64,000 nucleotides of DNA from Methanohalophilus sp. RSK (GCF_003722075.1 NZ_RDSK01000015.1:62001-126000), one strand, 5' to 3'. Positions 8,967 to 19,334 are shown, numbered from the stretch's first letter. Notes: generated by a model not told the origin, from the letters alone. Program-made: numbers and translations.

Positions 8967-9859
8967 TCATAAATGAACATAGTCGTAGGACATCTGCATT
9001 AATTTCCTGATTGTTTCTTCATTATCTACAAGATCCTTTTTTACCAACCGGATTCTCTGAAGCCCACGCCTACGGCTGTAATCCATAAGGTCTAAGCCTG
9101 ATTCAAGAAGCTCGTTTTGGATATCTTCTGAGTCTTCAAGTTTTAATCGCATAACCAGGTAACTTTTCCTTGCTTTAAAACTTACAAAATTGTCTGCCGA
9201 ACCATCTTTTGCCAAACCAATATAGTATTTGTTGTATTTGAGTTCAAAGGTTGGATCAATCTCTTTGATTAAGCGAAGTAAACTATCTGCCAGTTCCACT
9301 GTTTCTTTAGATCCTTTATTTTCCCAATAATATCTATCTACAACTTCAGTTACTTCTTCATCTTCATCGATAAGGCCAAGCTCAAATTCATCCAGTATCT
9401 TTGTGAAAGTCAGAGCAAGGCCGGCAGTATTTTCCACTTCATAAGCATTCATCTGGATGGCAATGATAGGTATGTTTCCGTTAAAGAGCTGGATTACATT
9501 AAAAAAGCGACTTGTAATATCTTCAGCTATAATCACAGCACAATGATCATATTGTGGATATTTCTTTCTTTCATTGTCCCAATACTCGATAGTCCTCATT
9601 ATGTGAGATTCATCTGTTTTACCTAATTGAATTTCAACTTCATATCTTTTTAAAGAATCAGGTCCTGAAGCAATAGATCAAGCCTGCCAGCACCTCGATG
9701 ATTGCGTTCTATATCTTTTAGAATCAAATCTCCAAGGCCCAGCATTGAAGGATCGGAAGATATTTGCTCCTGTATCCATTTTTCATTTATACGAGGAATT
9801 CGTTTCAATGATACTTTTTTAAGGTTTATTAACCGCACACCGACCACACCCCAATACAT
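8967..9859 (-). pseudogene. PD-(D/E)XK nuclease-like protein, frameshifted
   Basis: The first part (MYWGVVGVRLINLKK ... RGAGRLDLLLQD) and the main part (MRTIEYWDNERKKYPQYDH ... YDYVHL) join if one base is gained near 9662, giving ...LLLQD-PDSLKRYEVEIQLGKTDESHI-MRTIEYW... This restores a nuclease-like core, with an Asp in GRLDLLL and the E-I-Q in YEVEIQLG standing for the catalytic D...ExK/Q. The rest is of unknown type. Because of the shift, the downstream 210 residues alone lack the catalytic Asp. A sequencing error or real decay are both possible. No partner gene is evident. Confidence 0.6.
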
Positions 9860-9971
9860 TACTATAGCATAGATATGTGGAAGTCAAGATATAAAAATTA
9901 TTTTTACCAAAATTCTGAACATGTCCAACAAAAACAGCATAAAATCATTAAACTTTTAATTAACAAACATA

Positions 9972-10361
9972 TTATAGATATTGAGAGCATTGGGTAAAAT
10001 ACTGTAATGCTGCTCCATAACTGCTTTCAGGAACCACTCTCAAATCTACATGACCGCCGTTTTGCAGTATTATTGTACTGCGTGTCTTACCCCGGGATTC
10101 AACCTCGTCCATATCTTCAAAATTAACAAAGGCATCCATGACTTCTTCAGGATCCAAAGCAACAACCAGTATATCAATATCCCCGATCGTTTCCTTCATC
10201 CGCCGCAGAGATCCAGCGTAATCTATTTTTTTTAGGGTAGCGTTTTCTTCCATATAGGATATAATTTCTTCAGCCAAATCCATTGCTTTTGGCAAAAGCA
10301 TGCGTTCATGGCTTTTTTCGTATTGGGAAATTGCTTTATCCAGATTTTCTTCAGTCTTTTT
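9972..10361 (-). pseudogene. DNA polymerase X fragment (palm domain only)
   Basis: The frame from KTEENLDKAISQYEKSHERM through AGSLRRMKETIGDIDILV to DLRVVPESSYGAALQYFT matches the nucleotidyltransferase palm of bacterial/archaeal-type PolX, including the GSLRR and DIDIL catalytic Asp pair. The N-terminal HhH region and everything after QYFT, including the thumb and PHP phosphatase domain, are missing. The 5' end is fused out of frame to the DNA ligase gene, so a deletion joined two neighbouring repair genes. Confidence 0.7.
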
Positions 10362-11590
10362 CCCGGCCTGTAAGTGGATTTAGCCTTTACTGACTTAATA
10401 ATTATGCCTTCCATTCCCTTCTCTACACAAGAATCGAAAAAACGCTGTATCCGGGAGAAATCTGCACTCACAACCCGACCTGCAAGTTTTACTTTTTCTG
10501 TTTCTACGAGATTTTCTTCCAAAACTTGTCTTCTTTCAGGATAAGACCTGTTCATCAGGGAATTACCATCGAGATATATAACATCAAAGAAAAAAACGGT
10601 AACAGGTATTTTTTCCACATATTCCTTGACATGATACTTTCGCCTGCGCTGCATAAGCTCCTGAAAAGGAAGGAACTCCCCTTGCCTATAAGCAACTAGT
10701 TCTCCATCTAAGACAATTTTTTCAGCTTTTACACTTTCACGAACAGCCTCGATGACATCAGGAAACTGTGCAGAAATATCAGTTAGCCGCCTTGAGAATG
10801 CCTTTATATTATTCCCGTCCACATGTATCTGAACCCTTTCTCCATCATATTTTTCCTCTGCTGCCATGGTTGCGGAGAATTTCTCATTCAGCTCCTCCAT
10901 AGTATCTACCCTGCTGGCTAGCATCATCTGGACAGGCCTGCCAATTTTAATGGAAAACTTTCCCAACGAACTCATCCCGTGCTTTGCCAGAGACTCGCCA
11001 AGCTGACCGATATCAGTACATATATTGTATGTATCTTCCACTTTGACTGTATTATTCCGGCTACCTGTAAAGGCCAGAGCCAGAGATTCCAGAAGAAATT
11101 TCTCACCAAAACCCAGCCTCAGATTTCCCTGTGCAATACGCATAATATATCTGGATTCCAAAGGCCTGGCCTGTGACAGGACTTCTGCGAGTAGATTTAT
11201 CTTTCTTTTTTGACTGCCCTTTCCCGAAACGTCCCTTATCTGCACAAAATGCTGAAAGACATACTTGAGTGTAAGTGAACTTCGCTGTCTATCATTAAGA
11301 TCAGAAGCCACATCCCCCAGATCTCCTTGATTCTCAAATGCTATCTCTACTTTTTCCTTATCCACATCATAGGCCTGGGAGATTGCCTTTATACCATATT
11401 TATCTCCAATTCCCAAATCAATTTTTTCAAAACGGGGACCGATTGTACCCAGTGCTAGATATGCAGTTATTTTCACCTCTGCAGGGTCAATGTTTTGAAA
11501 ATGCTCTGCCAGCAGTTCAATTATTTTCTTATGAGATGTAGAATTATCTAATTTTTCATAAAGTTCCACCAGTTTCCGAAATGACTCCAT
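10232..11590 (-). pseudogene. ATP-dependent DNA ligase, 3' truncated by fusion to polX
   Basis: ATP-dependent DNA ligase with the N-terminal DNA-binding domain, the adenylation motif EKYDGER (nucleophile Lys), LDGEL, FFFDVIYLDG and EGIIIKS. Homology ends at KSTYRPGKR; the following W-L-K motif V and the OB domain are gone and replaced by about 40 out-of-frame residues from polX. Without motif V and the OB fold, end-joining should fail, though self-adenylation might remain. The cell must have another replicative ligase if this deletion is real. It is the first gene after a 230-bp gap from the PRC-barrel gene. Confidence 0.75.
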
Positions 11591-11821
11591 GGCCCCCCAC
11601 CTTAAAAGATCCTGTATAAATTTGTGTTTACTAACAGAAATAGCTTTAGATGGCCCATATAGGCGATACTTTTAACAACCATCAAAAAAGAAGAATGTAC
11701 GGAAGGTATGGGGGCTGATTTGTAGCTGTGGTGAAAGAATTTGTTTCATTCTGGTTTAACCGCAGGTATAAGAAATCAGAATATCCTGTCAACATGCCTT
11801 CATTTAATAGGAGTGGGTAAA

Positions 11822-12166
11822 ATGAATGGAAGTGCACCTAAATTTTTGTCAGCAAGTACAATCGAAAAAGACAAAGTAGAAGATTTAAACGGTGAAGACA
11901 TTGGCCATATAAAAGAACTGATGATTGACCTGGACTTCGGTACGGTTGCCTATGCAGCCCTTTCCTTCAAAGACAAGTTATTTGCAGTTCCCTGGGAAGC
12001 GTTGTCTCTGAAAGAAGGCGAGCACAGGTTTGTATTTCATCACGACAGATCTCTGCTTGAAGAGTCAGAAGGATTCAATAAAGATAATTGGCCTTTGTCC
12101 AATGAGCGCAAATGGCTGACGGATGTCTATGCAAAATATGGATTTACTCCTTACTGGGAGAAATAA
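11822..12166 (+). CDS. PRC-barrel domain protein
   Basis: About 114 residues. The central part (VEDLNGEDIGHIKELMIDLDFGTVAYAALSF ... FAVPWEAL) is a classical PRC-barrel, a small beta-barrel found in photosynthetic reaction-centre H subunits, RimM and many archaeal stress proteins. The start is chosen at the ATG after a GGAGTG ribosome site; the longer frame from 11741 adds unlikely residues. No partner is obvious and the function is unknown. Confidence 0.85.
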   Translation: MNGSAPKFLSASTIEKDKVEDLNGEDIGHIKELMIDLDFGTVAYAALSFKDKLFAVPWEALSLKEGEHRFVFHHDRSLLEESEGFNKDNWPLSNERKWLTDVYAKYGFTPYWEK

Positions 12167-12354
12167 TCTCCCAGTTAAGTTTTATATTGGATCGTGTTTT
12201 TCATACTACACTTTTTTCCTACCAGACATCAATGTACCATAATAAGTGCAATACTGTAATTTTCTTACACACAAAACACAAAAACAGCTTAGGCCCTGAC
12301 TTTTAGAAGAATATTAACTGAATGATTAGTAGATATTTAGAGTAAAATATGAAG

Positions 12355-12482
12355 TAGTGGGAACATCGCTGCTATAATGTTCCCACTTTTGTACCACCAC
12401 TCCTTTCAACCGTTCCTTATCAACGGTTGGCTTGACTTATAGGAGAGTTTTTTTCGTAACCCCCCATCCACTCTCTTAATTA
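12355..12482 (-). ncRNA. candidate structured small RNA, copy B
   Basis: Second copy of the element at 3.4 kb, in the gap between convergent genes. Minus-strand hairpins: P1 GAGAGU (12475-12470) with ACUCUC (12448-12443); P2 CAACCGUU with AACGGUUG (12429-12422 with 12414-12407); linker GGAGTGGTGGTAC (plus 12391-12403); P3 with 11 perfect pairs (12356-12366 with 12377-12387). The stems differ in sequence from copy A but stay paired, while the linker and its spacing to P2 (3 nt) and P1 (38-39 nt) are kept, as expected for a structured RNA. An AT-rich TATA-like element lies about 30 nt upstream (12498-12512). The strand is inferred. Confidence 0.55.
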
Positions 12483-12598
12483 TAGGATGTTGTCCCTAAA
12501 TTAAATAAATTACGGGTAACTTTTATCAGTATGTTATTGGACAGTTGATAATTATTCCATATCTACAATTTTCTAATATCAAAACATGTAAAGGAAAG

Positions 12599-12635
12599 TT
12601 GCAGGTCAAGCAAAAAGTACTCTTATGACCTGCAA
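12599..12635 (-). terminator. terminator-like hairpin after the hydrolase gene
   Basis: A perfect 10-bp stem (TTGCAGGTCA/TGACCTGCAA) with a 17-nt loop lies 16 bp past the stop of the alpha/beta hydrolase gene and is followed on that strand by pyrimidine-rich sequence. It probably ends the PRTase-hydrolase transcript. Confidence 0.5.
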
Positions 12636-12650
12636 CCGAAGGAAATTCAA

Positions 12651-13313
12651 TTAGTCTGTGATTAAATATTCAAGAAACCAATTTCCTGCGATCTTTGCTA
12701 CCTCTTCCAGTGCTCCTTGTTCTTCAAAAAGATGGGTGGCACCTGGGATGATCTGGAGTTCTTTCTTGCAGTTTAACATTTTTAATGCCTCACGATTCAT
12801 GTCTATAACCTGATAATCTTTCCCTCCAACTATCAGAAGGGTAGGCGCTTTTACACCCGGAAGGGCCTGTTCTGCCAGATCAGGTCTGCCTCCCCTGGAA
12901 ACCACAGCACCAATTTTATCTGAACGTTTACTGGCTGCACTAAGGGCAGCTGCAGCACCTGTACTGGCTCCAAAATAACCGATATTCAAATTTTTGGTAG
13001 CCGGGTTTTGGAGGACCCAATCAGTGGTTCCTATAAGACGTTCAGAAAGAAGATCTATATCAAATCTCAAGTGTGCGGTGACATTGTCGATTTCTTCTTC
13101 CTTTGGAGTTAATAGATCAAAGAGAAGAGTACCCATTTTATTCTGCCGCAGCGTTTTTGCAACGGTTTTGTTACGTATACTATGTCGACTACTTCCACTG
13201 CCATGAGCAAATATAACTAATCCCTCAGCACCTTCAGGGACTTCCAAATCACCCTCAAGGATAATAGAATCCATCTGGATACGTACAGTTTCCTGAATTT
13301 CAGTAACAACCAT
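12651..13313 (-). CDS. dienelactone hydrolase-like alpha/beta hydrolase
   Basis: A 220-residue alpha/beta hydrolase with the oxyanion segment IFAHGSGSSRHS, nucleophile elbow GASTG (Ser near 115), acid in LLIVGGKDYQV and catalytic His in PGATHLF. Members of this clan are often fused to, or encoded beside, a phosphoribosyltransferase, as here: its start lies 2 bp after the upstream PRTase stop. The physiological substrate is unknown. Cytoplasmic; no signal peptide. Confidence 0.88.
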   Translation of the reverse strand: MVVTEIQETVRIQMDSIILEGDLEVPEGAEGLVIFAHGSGSSRHSIRNKTVAKTLRQNKMGTLLFDLLTPKEEEIDNVTAHLRFDIDLLSERLIGTTDWVLQNPATKNLNIGYFGASTGAAAALSAASKRSDKIGAVVSRGGRPDLAEQALPGVKAPTLLIVGGKDYQVIDMNREALKMLNCKKELQIIPGATHLFEEQGALEEVAKIAGNWFLEYLITD

Positions 13314-13315
13314 AT

Positions 13316-13978
13316 TTAGTCCTCCCCTTGCTTTTGTAATGACATACTTTTTTCCAGCATGTCACAGACTTCCTCATCGCTTACCTGCCTGAAGTCCTCA
13401 TACCAGGCACCTACACCATAGAAAGGTTCCGGAGTGGCACCACAGATTATATTGTCAACTTCCTTTTCAAAAACCCTGCATGTATCTAAGGAGGCAACCG
13501 GGACAGCAATTACTATATTTGATGGGTTTTTGGAACGCAATGCTTTAATTGCAGCTAGCATAGTGGCACCCGTAGCCAAACCATCATCTATCAGAATCAC
13601 AGTACGATCCTTTATTTCCGGACGTTTGCGATCTCCCCGGTATAGCCGTTCTCTTCTATGTAGCTCTCTACGTTCATCAGCCGCAACTTTGGCAATCATT
13701 CTGTCTGAGATACCAAAATACCTGATTATATCTTGATTCAGTACACGGACATCCTCGGAATCGATAGCTCCCATTGCCAGTTCTTCATTCCCGGGAACAC
13801 CCAGTTTCCGAATCAGAAAAATGTCCATAGGTATTTTCAGTTGTTTTGAAATTTCATATGCAACCGGCACTCCACCCCTGGGAAGAGCAAGCAAAATAAC
13901 GTCCTTCCTGTTTGCATACTCACTTAATTCGCCAGCCAGTTTGAGCCCGGCATCCACCCTATTTTTGTATATCTGCAT
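13316..13978 (-). CDS. phosphoribosyltransferase family protein
   Basis: A 220-residue type I PRTase with the PRPP-binding signature VILIDDGLATGATM (about 123-136) and an N-terminal LLALPRGGVPVAYEI segment typical of the orphan PRTases paired with dienelactone-hydrolase-like proteins. The base or nucleotide used is not known; a salvage or nucleotide-signalling role is possible. It forms a tight operon with the downstream hydrolase. A perfect palindrome overlaps its likely promoter. Confidence 0.88.
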   Translation of the reverse strand: MQIYKNRVDAGLKLAGELSEYANRKDVILLALPRGGVPVAYEISKQLKIPMDIFLIRKLGVPGNEELAMGAIDSEDVRVLNQDIIRYFGISDRMIAKVAADERRELHRRERLYRGDRKRPEIKDRTVILIDDGLATGATMLAAIKALRSKNPSNIVIAVPVASLDTCRVFEKEVDNIICGATPEPFYGVGAWYEDFRQVSDEEVCDMLEKSMSLQKQGED

Positions 13979-13993
13979 AATCTACCCTCAACT

Positions 13994-14005
13994 CCCATAT
14001 ATGGG
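13994..14005. promoter_or_regulatory. 12-bp palindrome CCCATATATGGG upstream of the PRTase operon
   Basis: A perfect palindrome containing a TATA-like core, 16 bp from the PRTase start codon. It could be an operator, or a TATA box in an otherwise short leader. Direct evidence is only the sequence symmetry and position. Confidence 0.35.
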
Positions 14006-14395
14006 TGGGTTTAGCATCTATTTAGGAATTTTCCGTCATATAGAGAACCTGCAATAATTACAACTGCAAACGTGTTGAAATTAGAATCGGAACATATGAT
14101 TAGCCGAAATTATTATTAATGATTCTCATTGACACACTCCATATTTATGGAATGGAAAATAATAATTTTTTGGCCTTATGTTTGCAATGTAGTTTATGAT
14201 AAAATAAGGGAGCAATACAATCAATTCAAGCAACTAGCATTTTTATTTATATCTAAACTGCACACTTCAGATAACAGTAGAACAAATATCCATTATTAAC
14301 ATATAATAGCAATTAACTTAAAGTTTAATATTAATCCAACTTGAACTGATAAAGAACAACAATAACAAGAGATATATTGTTATTTTACTAAATTG

Positions 14396-14456
14396 TTCAT
14401 GAATAATATTGTTCATAATTAATAAATCCGGATTTTTTTATATAGATGCGAATCCT
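14396..14456 (+). promoter_or_regulatory. 61-bp conserved upstream segment, copy 1 (dyad plus TATA box)
   Basis: This segment is identical, base for base, to 20946-21006 and sits at the same distance before a paralogous gene. It contains the dyad ATGAATAATATTGTTCAT (8 of 9 pairs; 14399-14416) and a TATA-like TTTTTTATATAG about 20 bp further on. It fits a regulator site next to a promoter. The same bases can also be read as part of a longer coding frame from a TTG at 14409, so part of the conservation might be coding. Confidence 0.55.
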
Positions 14457-14489
14457 AGTGTATCATATAGGAAGTATCTGTGGAAAATC

Positions 14490-14825
14490 ATGAGCCAAAA
14501 AAGCAAAATCTCCGGAAAGGGCACATTTAAAAGCCACCCAGCATGTTATCTTACAGCAAATGCAGGAATATTGTCAGTAGCATCCATATTCTTCTGGCAC
14601 ATATTTACAAATACAGGTGCAAAAATGGTTCAGACCCTGGGATCTGCTGGTATCATAATTGAGCCGGCCATGTTCGGTGAAATGTTCCAGTATCCGATAT
14701 ACGCAGCAATAGGACTCTGTGCATGGGCAATGATAATAATTGCACTGGCATCCACCCCAATAATATTCAATAGTCGGTTTTTCTCATACAGGAAAAATAT
14801 TCCTGCCATTCATCCCGGGAATTAA
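14490..14825 (+). CDS. small membrane protein, paralogue 1 of a pair
   Basis: A 111-residue protein with about two hydrophobic helices (GILSVASIFFWHIFTNTG and YAAIGLCAWAMIIIALAS) and a conserved end, FSYRKNIPAIHPGN. It is closely related along its full length to the gene at 21040. I do not recognise the family. The ATG at 14490 is preferred because a TATA-like element lies inside the upstream extension. However, the stretch just before it encodes KYLWKIM in both copies with silent differences, so translation could start earlier, at the TTG at 14409. Confidence 0.65.
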   Translation: MSQKSKISGKGTFKSHPACYLTANAGILSVASIFFWHIFTNTGAKMVQTLGSAGIIIEPAMFGEMFQYPIYAAIGLCAWAMIIIALASTPIIFNSRFFSYRKNIPAIHPGN

Positions 14826-15024
14826 ACCAATCCCGGCAATAAATATTTCTCTATTTAATTTCAGTATTAGTTGTACTGATTTATCCATTCAGGAAAACAC
14901 TTATTCGCCCTGATTTTTCAGTAAACCTACCCTAGATTTATGCCGTGCAAACTGCGGGCATAAGAATCCATTCAATTTTATAATCTTAAAGCAATAATAG
15001 AAATCGAAATTAATTTTCTAAAAA

Positions 15025-18010
15025 TTATTCACCAATCGGAATTGTGAAAGTAAAAGTACTACCCTTACCAACTTCACTGTCCAGCCAGATATCCCCACCA
15101 TGCATTTCTACGTATTTTTTAACAAGGGCAAGGCCCAGACCGGTTCCACCATAGGTTCTGGTGCTTGATGAATCTGCCTGGCGGAATGGATCAAATATTT
15201 CTTCATGCTTTTCTTTTGGAATGCCAGTACCATTATCTGAAACAGATACATGGATTTGGTCATCGATAACTTTTAAGTTGACCTTGACTTCACCCTTTTG
15301 CGGTGTGAATTTTATTGCATTGCTCAGCAGATTATACATGATCTCTTTGAACTTCATCCTATCTGCGTTTATTTCTAAATTTTCAGGTTCAAGAGTATGT
15401 TCCAGGTTAATAGATTTCTTTTCTGCCATCGGCTGCACCAGTACAATAGTATCCTCGATCGTATCTGGAACATTGAGGACTTCAGGCATATAATCCATAT
15501 TTCCAGATTCCAGTTTTGAAATATCAAGGATATTATTGATCAGCTCCAGAAGATGGTTTCCTCCTTTGAGAACATTAAATATGTATTTGGATTGCCTTTC
15601 ATTAAGATCCCCAAATTTTTCATCTGAAAGTACCTGTGAAAAACCGATAATTGAATTAAGAGGGGTGCGGAGTTCGTGGCTCATGTTTGCGAGGAATTCT
15701 GATTTGGTCTTGCTTGCTTCTTCAGCAAGGACCTTCGATTGGATAAGAGCCTTTTCAACTTTTTTTCTCTCGGTTATATCGATGGTATTGCCATAGACCT
15801 GCAACCTACCATTATGATTGAATACCTTTCCAGAGGAATAAAACCATGCATCTGTTCCGTCTGCTTTTTTTACTTCATATTCCCGAGATATCGTTTCGCC
15901 GGGACGGGCAATTGCCTGTGTGAAGGCATCCATTACACCATCCATATATTGGGGTTTGATGTAACTGAAATATTTGTCCCACTGGTTATTAATCGTATTT
16001 GGAGGAAGAGCCAATAATTTATCTACAGCTTCGGAAATATATGTATTTATAAAGTTACCATTTTTATCGATGTCAGATTTCCAGATAACATTGGGGACAT
16101 TTGCATTGATCAACTCAATCTGATTCAATTTGTCTTTAATTTCCTCTTCCATTTTTTTGCGCTCTGTGACATCCCTTGCACTGCAAAGAGCTGCATATTC
16201 CCCTTTGTAATTAATAGAAGTCATCGCGAACTCTACATACAAAGTATCCCCACTTTTTGTAAATACTTTAACCTCATATGTAGAAGGGACATCTTTACCC
16301 GATGCTCTTCTTAGTGCGTAGTTTTGCAATCTTTCCCTATCATCCGGGTGAATGAGATCCCAGTCACTCATTTCGTATAATTCATCTTTTGTATATCCAA
16401 CGAGCTTACAGACAGTATCATTCACAAAAAGCAGCTTGTTATCTTTTTGAATAAATATAGCATCGTGACTATTTTCAGTTACAGCCCGATAAAGAGCCTC
16501 CCTCTCCTGAAGCTTCTTTTCTGATTTGATCAACGTTTCTTTGTCACTTTTGCTTTTAAGCAAATGGGTAATGTTTTGGCCAACCAGCTTCAACAGGTCC
16601 CTGTCAGTATCGGTCCATATTCGATACTCATGCACAGCATCAAAACCCAGGAAACCAATAAGCTGGCCTTCCTGAATCATAGGTACAGTGATAAGGGATC
16701 GAATGTTTTGTGATTCAAAATGTTCACGTTCTAGTTGTGCCTGTTGGGGCAGGGATGCAACATCATGTACGTAAAATATCTCACGGTTGAGTATATATTC
16801 AGCAAGCCACGGCAATTCTTCACTCAGCTGAATATCCTGAAGGTTGTCTAACTGTGGCTCAATACCCTCATTGCACCATTCGTGGGGTGTTTGCCATACG
16901 CTCATATCCTCCCCTGAAGAGGAACACATAAGCACGGTCAGCCCCGGTGAAAGCCCCAATAGAACCCAGAGCACGCTCGATCCCCGTATCAACTTCATCC
17001 ACACTCAATGTCACAAAATCCGACGATATCTCACTAATGAGGTGTTCAAAATCAGCCTTTTTGCGCAGTTCTTTTTCAGCACGTTCACTTTTCAGGCCCT
17101 GACCGATTACAGTAGATACCACCTGAAGCATGGAGACGTCCTCTTCATTCCATTTTCCCGTACCTATTACATTATCCATCCCGATAAAGCCCGATATTTT
17201 CCCATCAACATATACAGGTAATACTATGAGAGATTTGATGTGCTGCATTTCAAGGATTTCACGTTCTGCAGAAGCTTCAATTGGTAATGAAGAAACATCG
17301 GTGATATGGATGTATTCACCTTTCCTGAGTCTCTGCATCCACCAGGGAAACATATCAACAGGCAATTCCTGAAGGTGCTCTTTCTGGGGATCTACGCCTT
17401 CCATACACCATTCGTGTGTATTGTCCATCACCTTTCCATGATCATGGAACAAAAACAGGTACGCTCTGCTGGCACCACACAAATTTCCAATTTTTCCAAG
17501 GGACTTCACGATTGCACTATCAATATTATCCGGTGCTATGAATAAAGATGATACTGACGAAATTGTATCTTCGATAGCAAACTTTCTTTGAGATACAATT
17601 TCAGATTCTTTTATTCCCGTTATATCTATATGCTGCAGAAGAACACTTATCGGATAGGTCTTTGAAAGCGGCGTGGCTTTCAATAAAAACCAGCGTTTTT
17701 CATCGGGACTGTGGCATGGATATTCAACTTTAAATGCATCTATTTTCCCGCTTATTACATCCCTTATTCCTTCTGCTGCAACAGAAACCCCGTTTGAATC
17801 CTCACCTTTTGCTTCATCGCATACCTTCAGGTAATTTGTACCTTCATTGTATTCTTCAGGATTCGGATAATTATTCGCAGAGAACTGTTTCCAGCTTTTA
17901 TTTGCGTAAGAAATAATTCCATTCGCAGATAGGATTGCGACATTGTCTTCCCATAAATCAAAAACATCAGTTGTGAATCTTTTTTCACTATAATTTTTCT
18001 GGAAAGACAT
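15025..18010 (-). pseudogene. PAS/GAF multi-domain sensor histidine kinase, frameshifted
   Basis: Two frames form one kinase of about 995 residues. The 5' part (from MSFQKNYSEKRFT) has a PAS-like domain, a GAF domain with RAYLFLF ... NTHEWCMEGVDP and the start of a second GAF (ADRAYVFLF). The second frame resumes at SGEDMSVWQTPHEWCNEG, finishes that GAF and continues with two PAS domains and a HisKA/HATPase module ([44 protein letters not shown]). The shift is near 16912-16925. The first GAF shows what the joined sequence should be, so the reading is firm. Whether this is decay or a sequence error cannot be told. No receiver gene is adjacent. Confidence 0.85.
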
Positions 18011-18284
18011 ACAGAAATCCTCTGTTAAGAAATTGAGTGGATACTTTTTAATAAGTATATACAATGACTCTTATAATAATTTAATTGACCTTTAATCTGT
18101 TCAGGTTGTATAATAAATTACAAGAATGAAATCTGCTCAGTTCAATCGAATATACATTAAGAAAAAAAGTTAAAATCTACCTGTGTAAAATATTGATATA
18201 CTTAATTTAATTTTCGTGGATTTGCCATTAAAACGGTAAACATCTTCATTCCTGAATAAAAAATAGATTTTAAAAGCCGAGCAA

Positions 18285-19331
18285 TCATGCCAGGGAATTG
18301 CTCTTATCTGCTATTTCATCGTTTAGAGGATCAAGTTCATCATGATATGATTCTATGTAATTAGAAACCTCTTCAGCTTCTGGATACCTGGCAATATGAT
18401 ATATAGCATCCCCTTCATGAACCAGGGGCAGATTTGTCTTTCCGATTACAATCCCACAAAATGAACTCATAACTTTTGTCTCAACCTCACCCAGAGGGTC
18501 ACCTACATAAGCCAGTAAATCTCCTTTTCTGACCAATGTTCCCAGAGGAGAAATCGAACGCAATATTCCGCTTGTAGGAGATCTGATCCATTGGGTCGAT
18601 TTAGATATCACAGTCTCATAACCTTTCTTTTTTCTGGCCTTTGTCCTCATACCTAAATGATGCATAACTCCAAGTATACCCCTGACACCTGCCCGAATTG
18701 CGACCTCATCAAAACGAAGTGCCTCACCTGCTTCATATAATAAAAATGGTATATTTTTCTCACGAGCAGCTTCACGCAATGACCCATCACGCAGTTCAGT
18801 ATTAATTATGACCGGTACGCCAAACGCACGGGCTAAAGCTTCTGTTTCTGTATCATCTACCAGGCACGCACGTATCTGGGGTAAATTATCCCGGGCAACA
18901 GCTCCTGTATGAAGATCAATTATATGGCTGCAATGTTCTACTATTTCTTCCATCAGGATATTTGCCAATCGGGATGCCATTGAACCTTTCTTAGAACCCG
19001 GAAAAGAGCGGTTCAGATCTCGCCTATCCGGTAAATAACGAGACTGGGAGACAAAACCAAAAACATTTACAATTGGTATAGTAATAAGAGTGCCTTTGAG
19101 GTTATTGATCGTTTTATGTGCAAGGACACGACGAATAATTTCTACACCGTTAATCTCATCCCCGTGAATAGCAGCACAGACGAGTAGACAGGGCCCGGGT
19201 TTGCGTCCATGTATAATATGAACTGGCATTGAAGCCGATGTATGAGTATAAAAGCTGGGAATCGGTAATTCAATGGATTTTCTTGTTCCCGGTTGAACCG
19301 TATTCCCTGCGATTGTTATTGGTGGTTGCAT
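18285..19331 (-). CDS. succinylglutamate desuccinylase/aspartoacylase family (M14-like) protein
   Basis: A 348-residue zinc carboxypeptidase-like protein of the AstE/AspA family. Metal-binding segments are CAAIHGDEINGVE (His and Glu) and HIIDLHTG (His), with the substrate-binding Arg-rich DRRDLNRSFPG between them. The C-terminal half has a lipoyl-like beta-barrel (SPTSGILRSISPLGTLVRKGDLLAYVGDPLGEV) seen in this subfamily. It follows rimK by 3 bp and completes a RimK-type ligase, retropepsin and AstE operon, so it probably trims or transfers amino-acid or acyl tails on the same target. The target is unknown. Confidence 0.85.
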   Translation of the reverse strand: MQPPITIAGNTVQPGTRKSIELPIPSFYTHTSASMPVHIIHGRKPGPCLLVCAAIHGDEINGVEIIRRVLAHKTINNLKGTLITIPIVNVFGFVSQSRYLPDRRDLNRSFPGSKKGSMASRLANILMEEIVEHCSHIIDLHTGAVARDNLPQIRACLVDDTETEALARAFGVPVIINTELRDGSLREAAREKNIPFLLYEAGEALRFDEVAIRAGVRGILGVMHHLGMRTKARKKKGYETVISKSTQWIRSPTSGILRSISPLGTLVRKGDLLAYVGDPLGEVETKVMSSFCGIVIGKTNLPLVHEGDAIYHIARYPEAEEVSNYIESYHDELDPLNDEIADKSNSLA

Positions 19332-19334
19332 CGA

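Noticed and set aside
13979-14395. A 400-bp AT-rich gap searched for tRNA or small genes.
   Set aside because: No cloverleaf or credible reading frame was seen; only the palindrome at 13994-14005 and promoter-like sequence.
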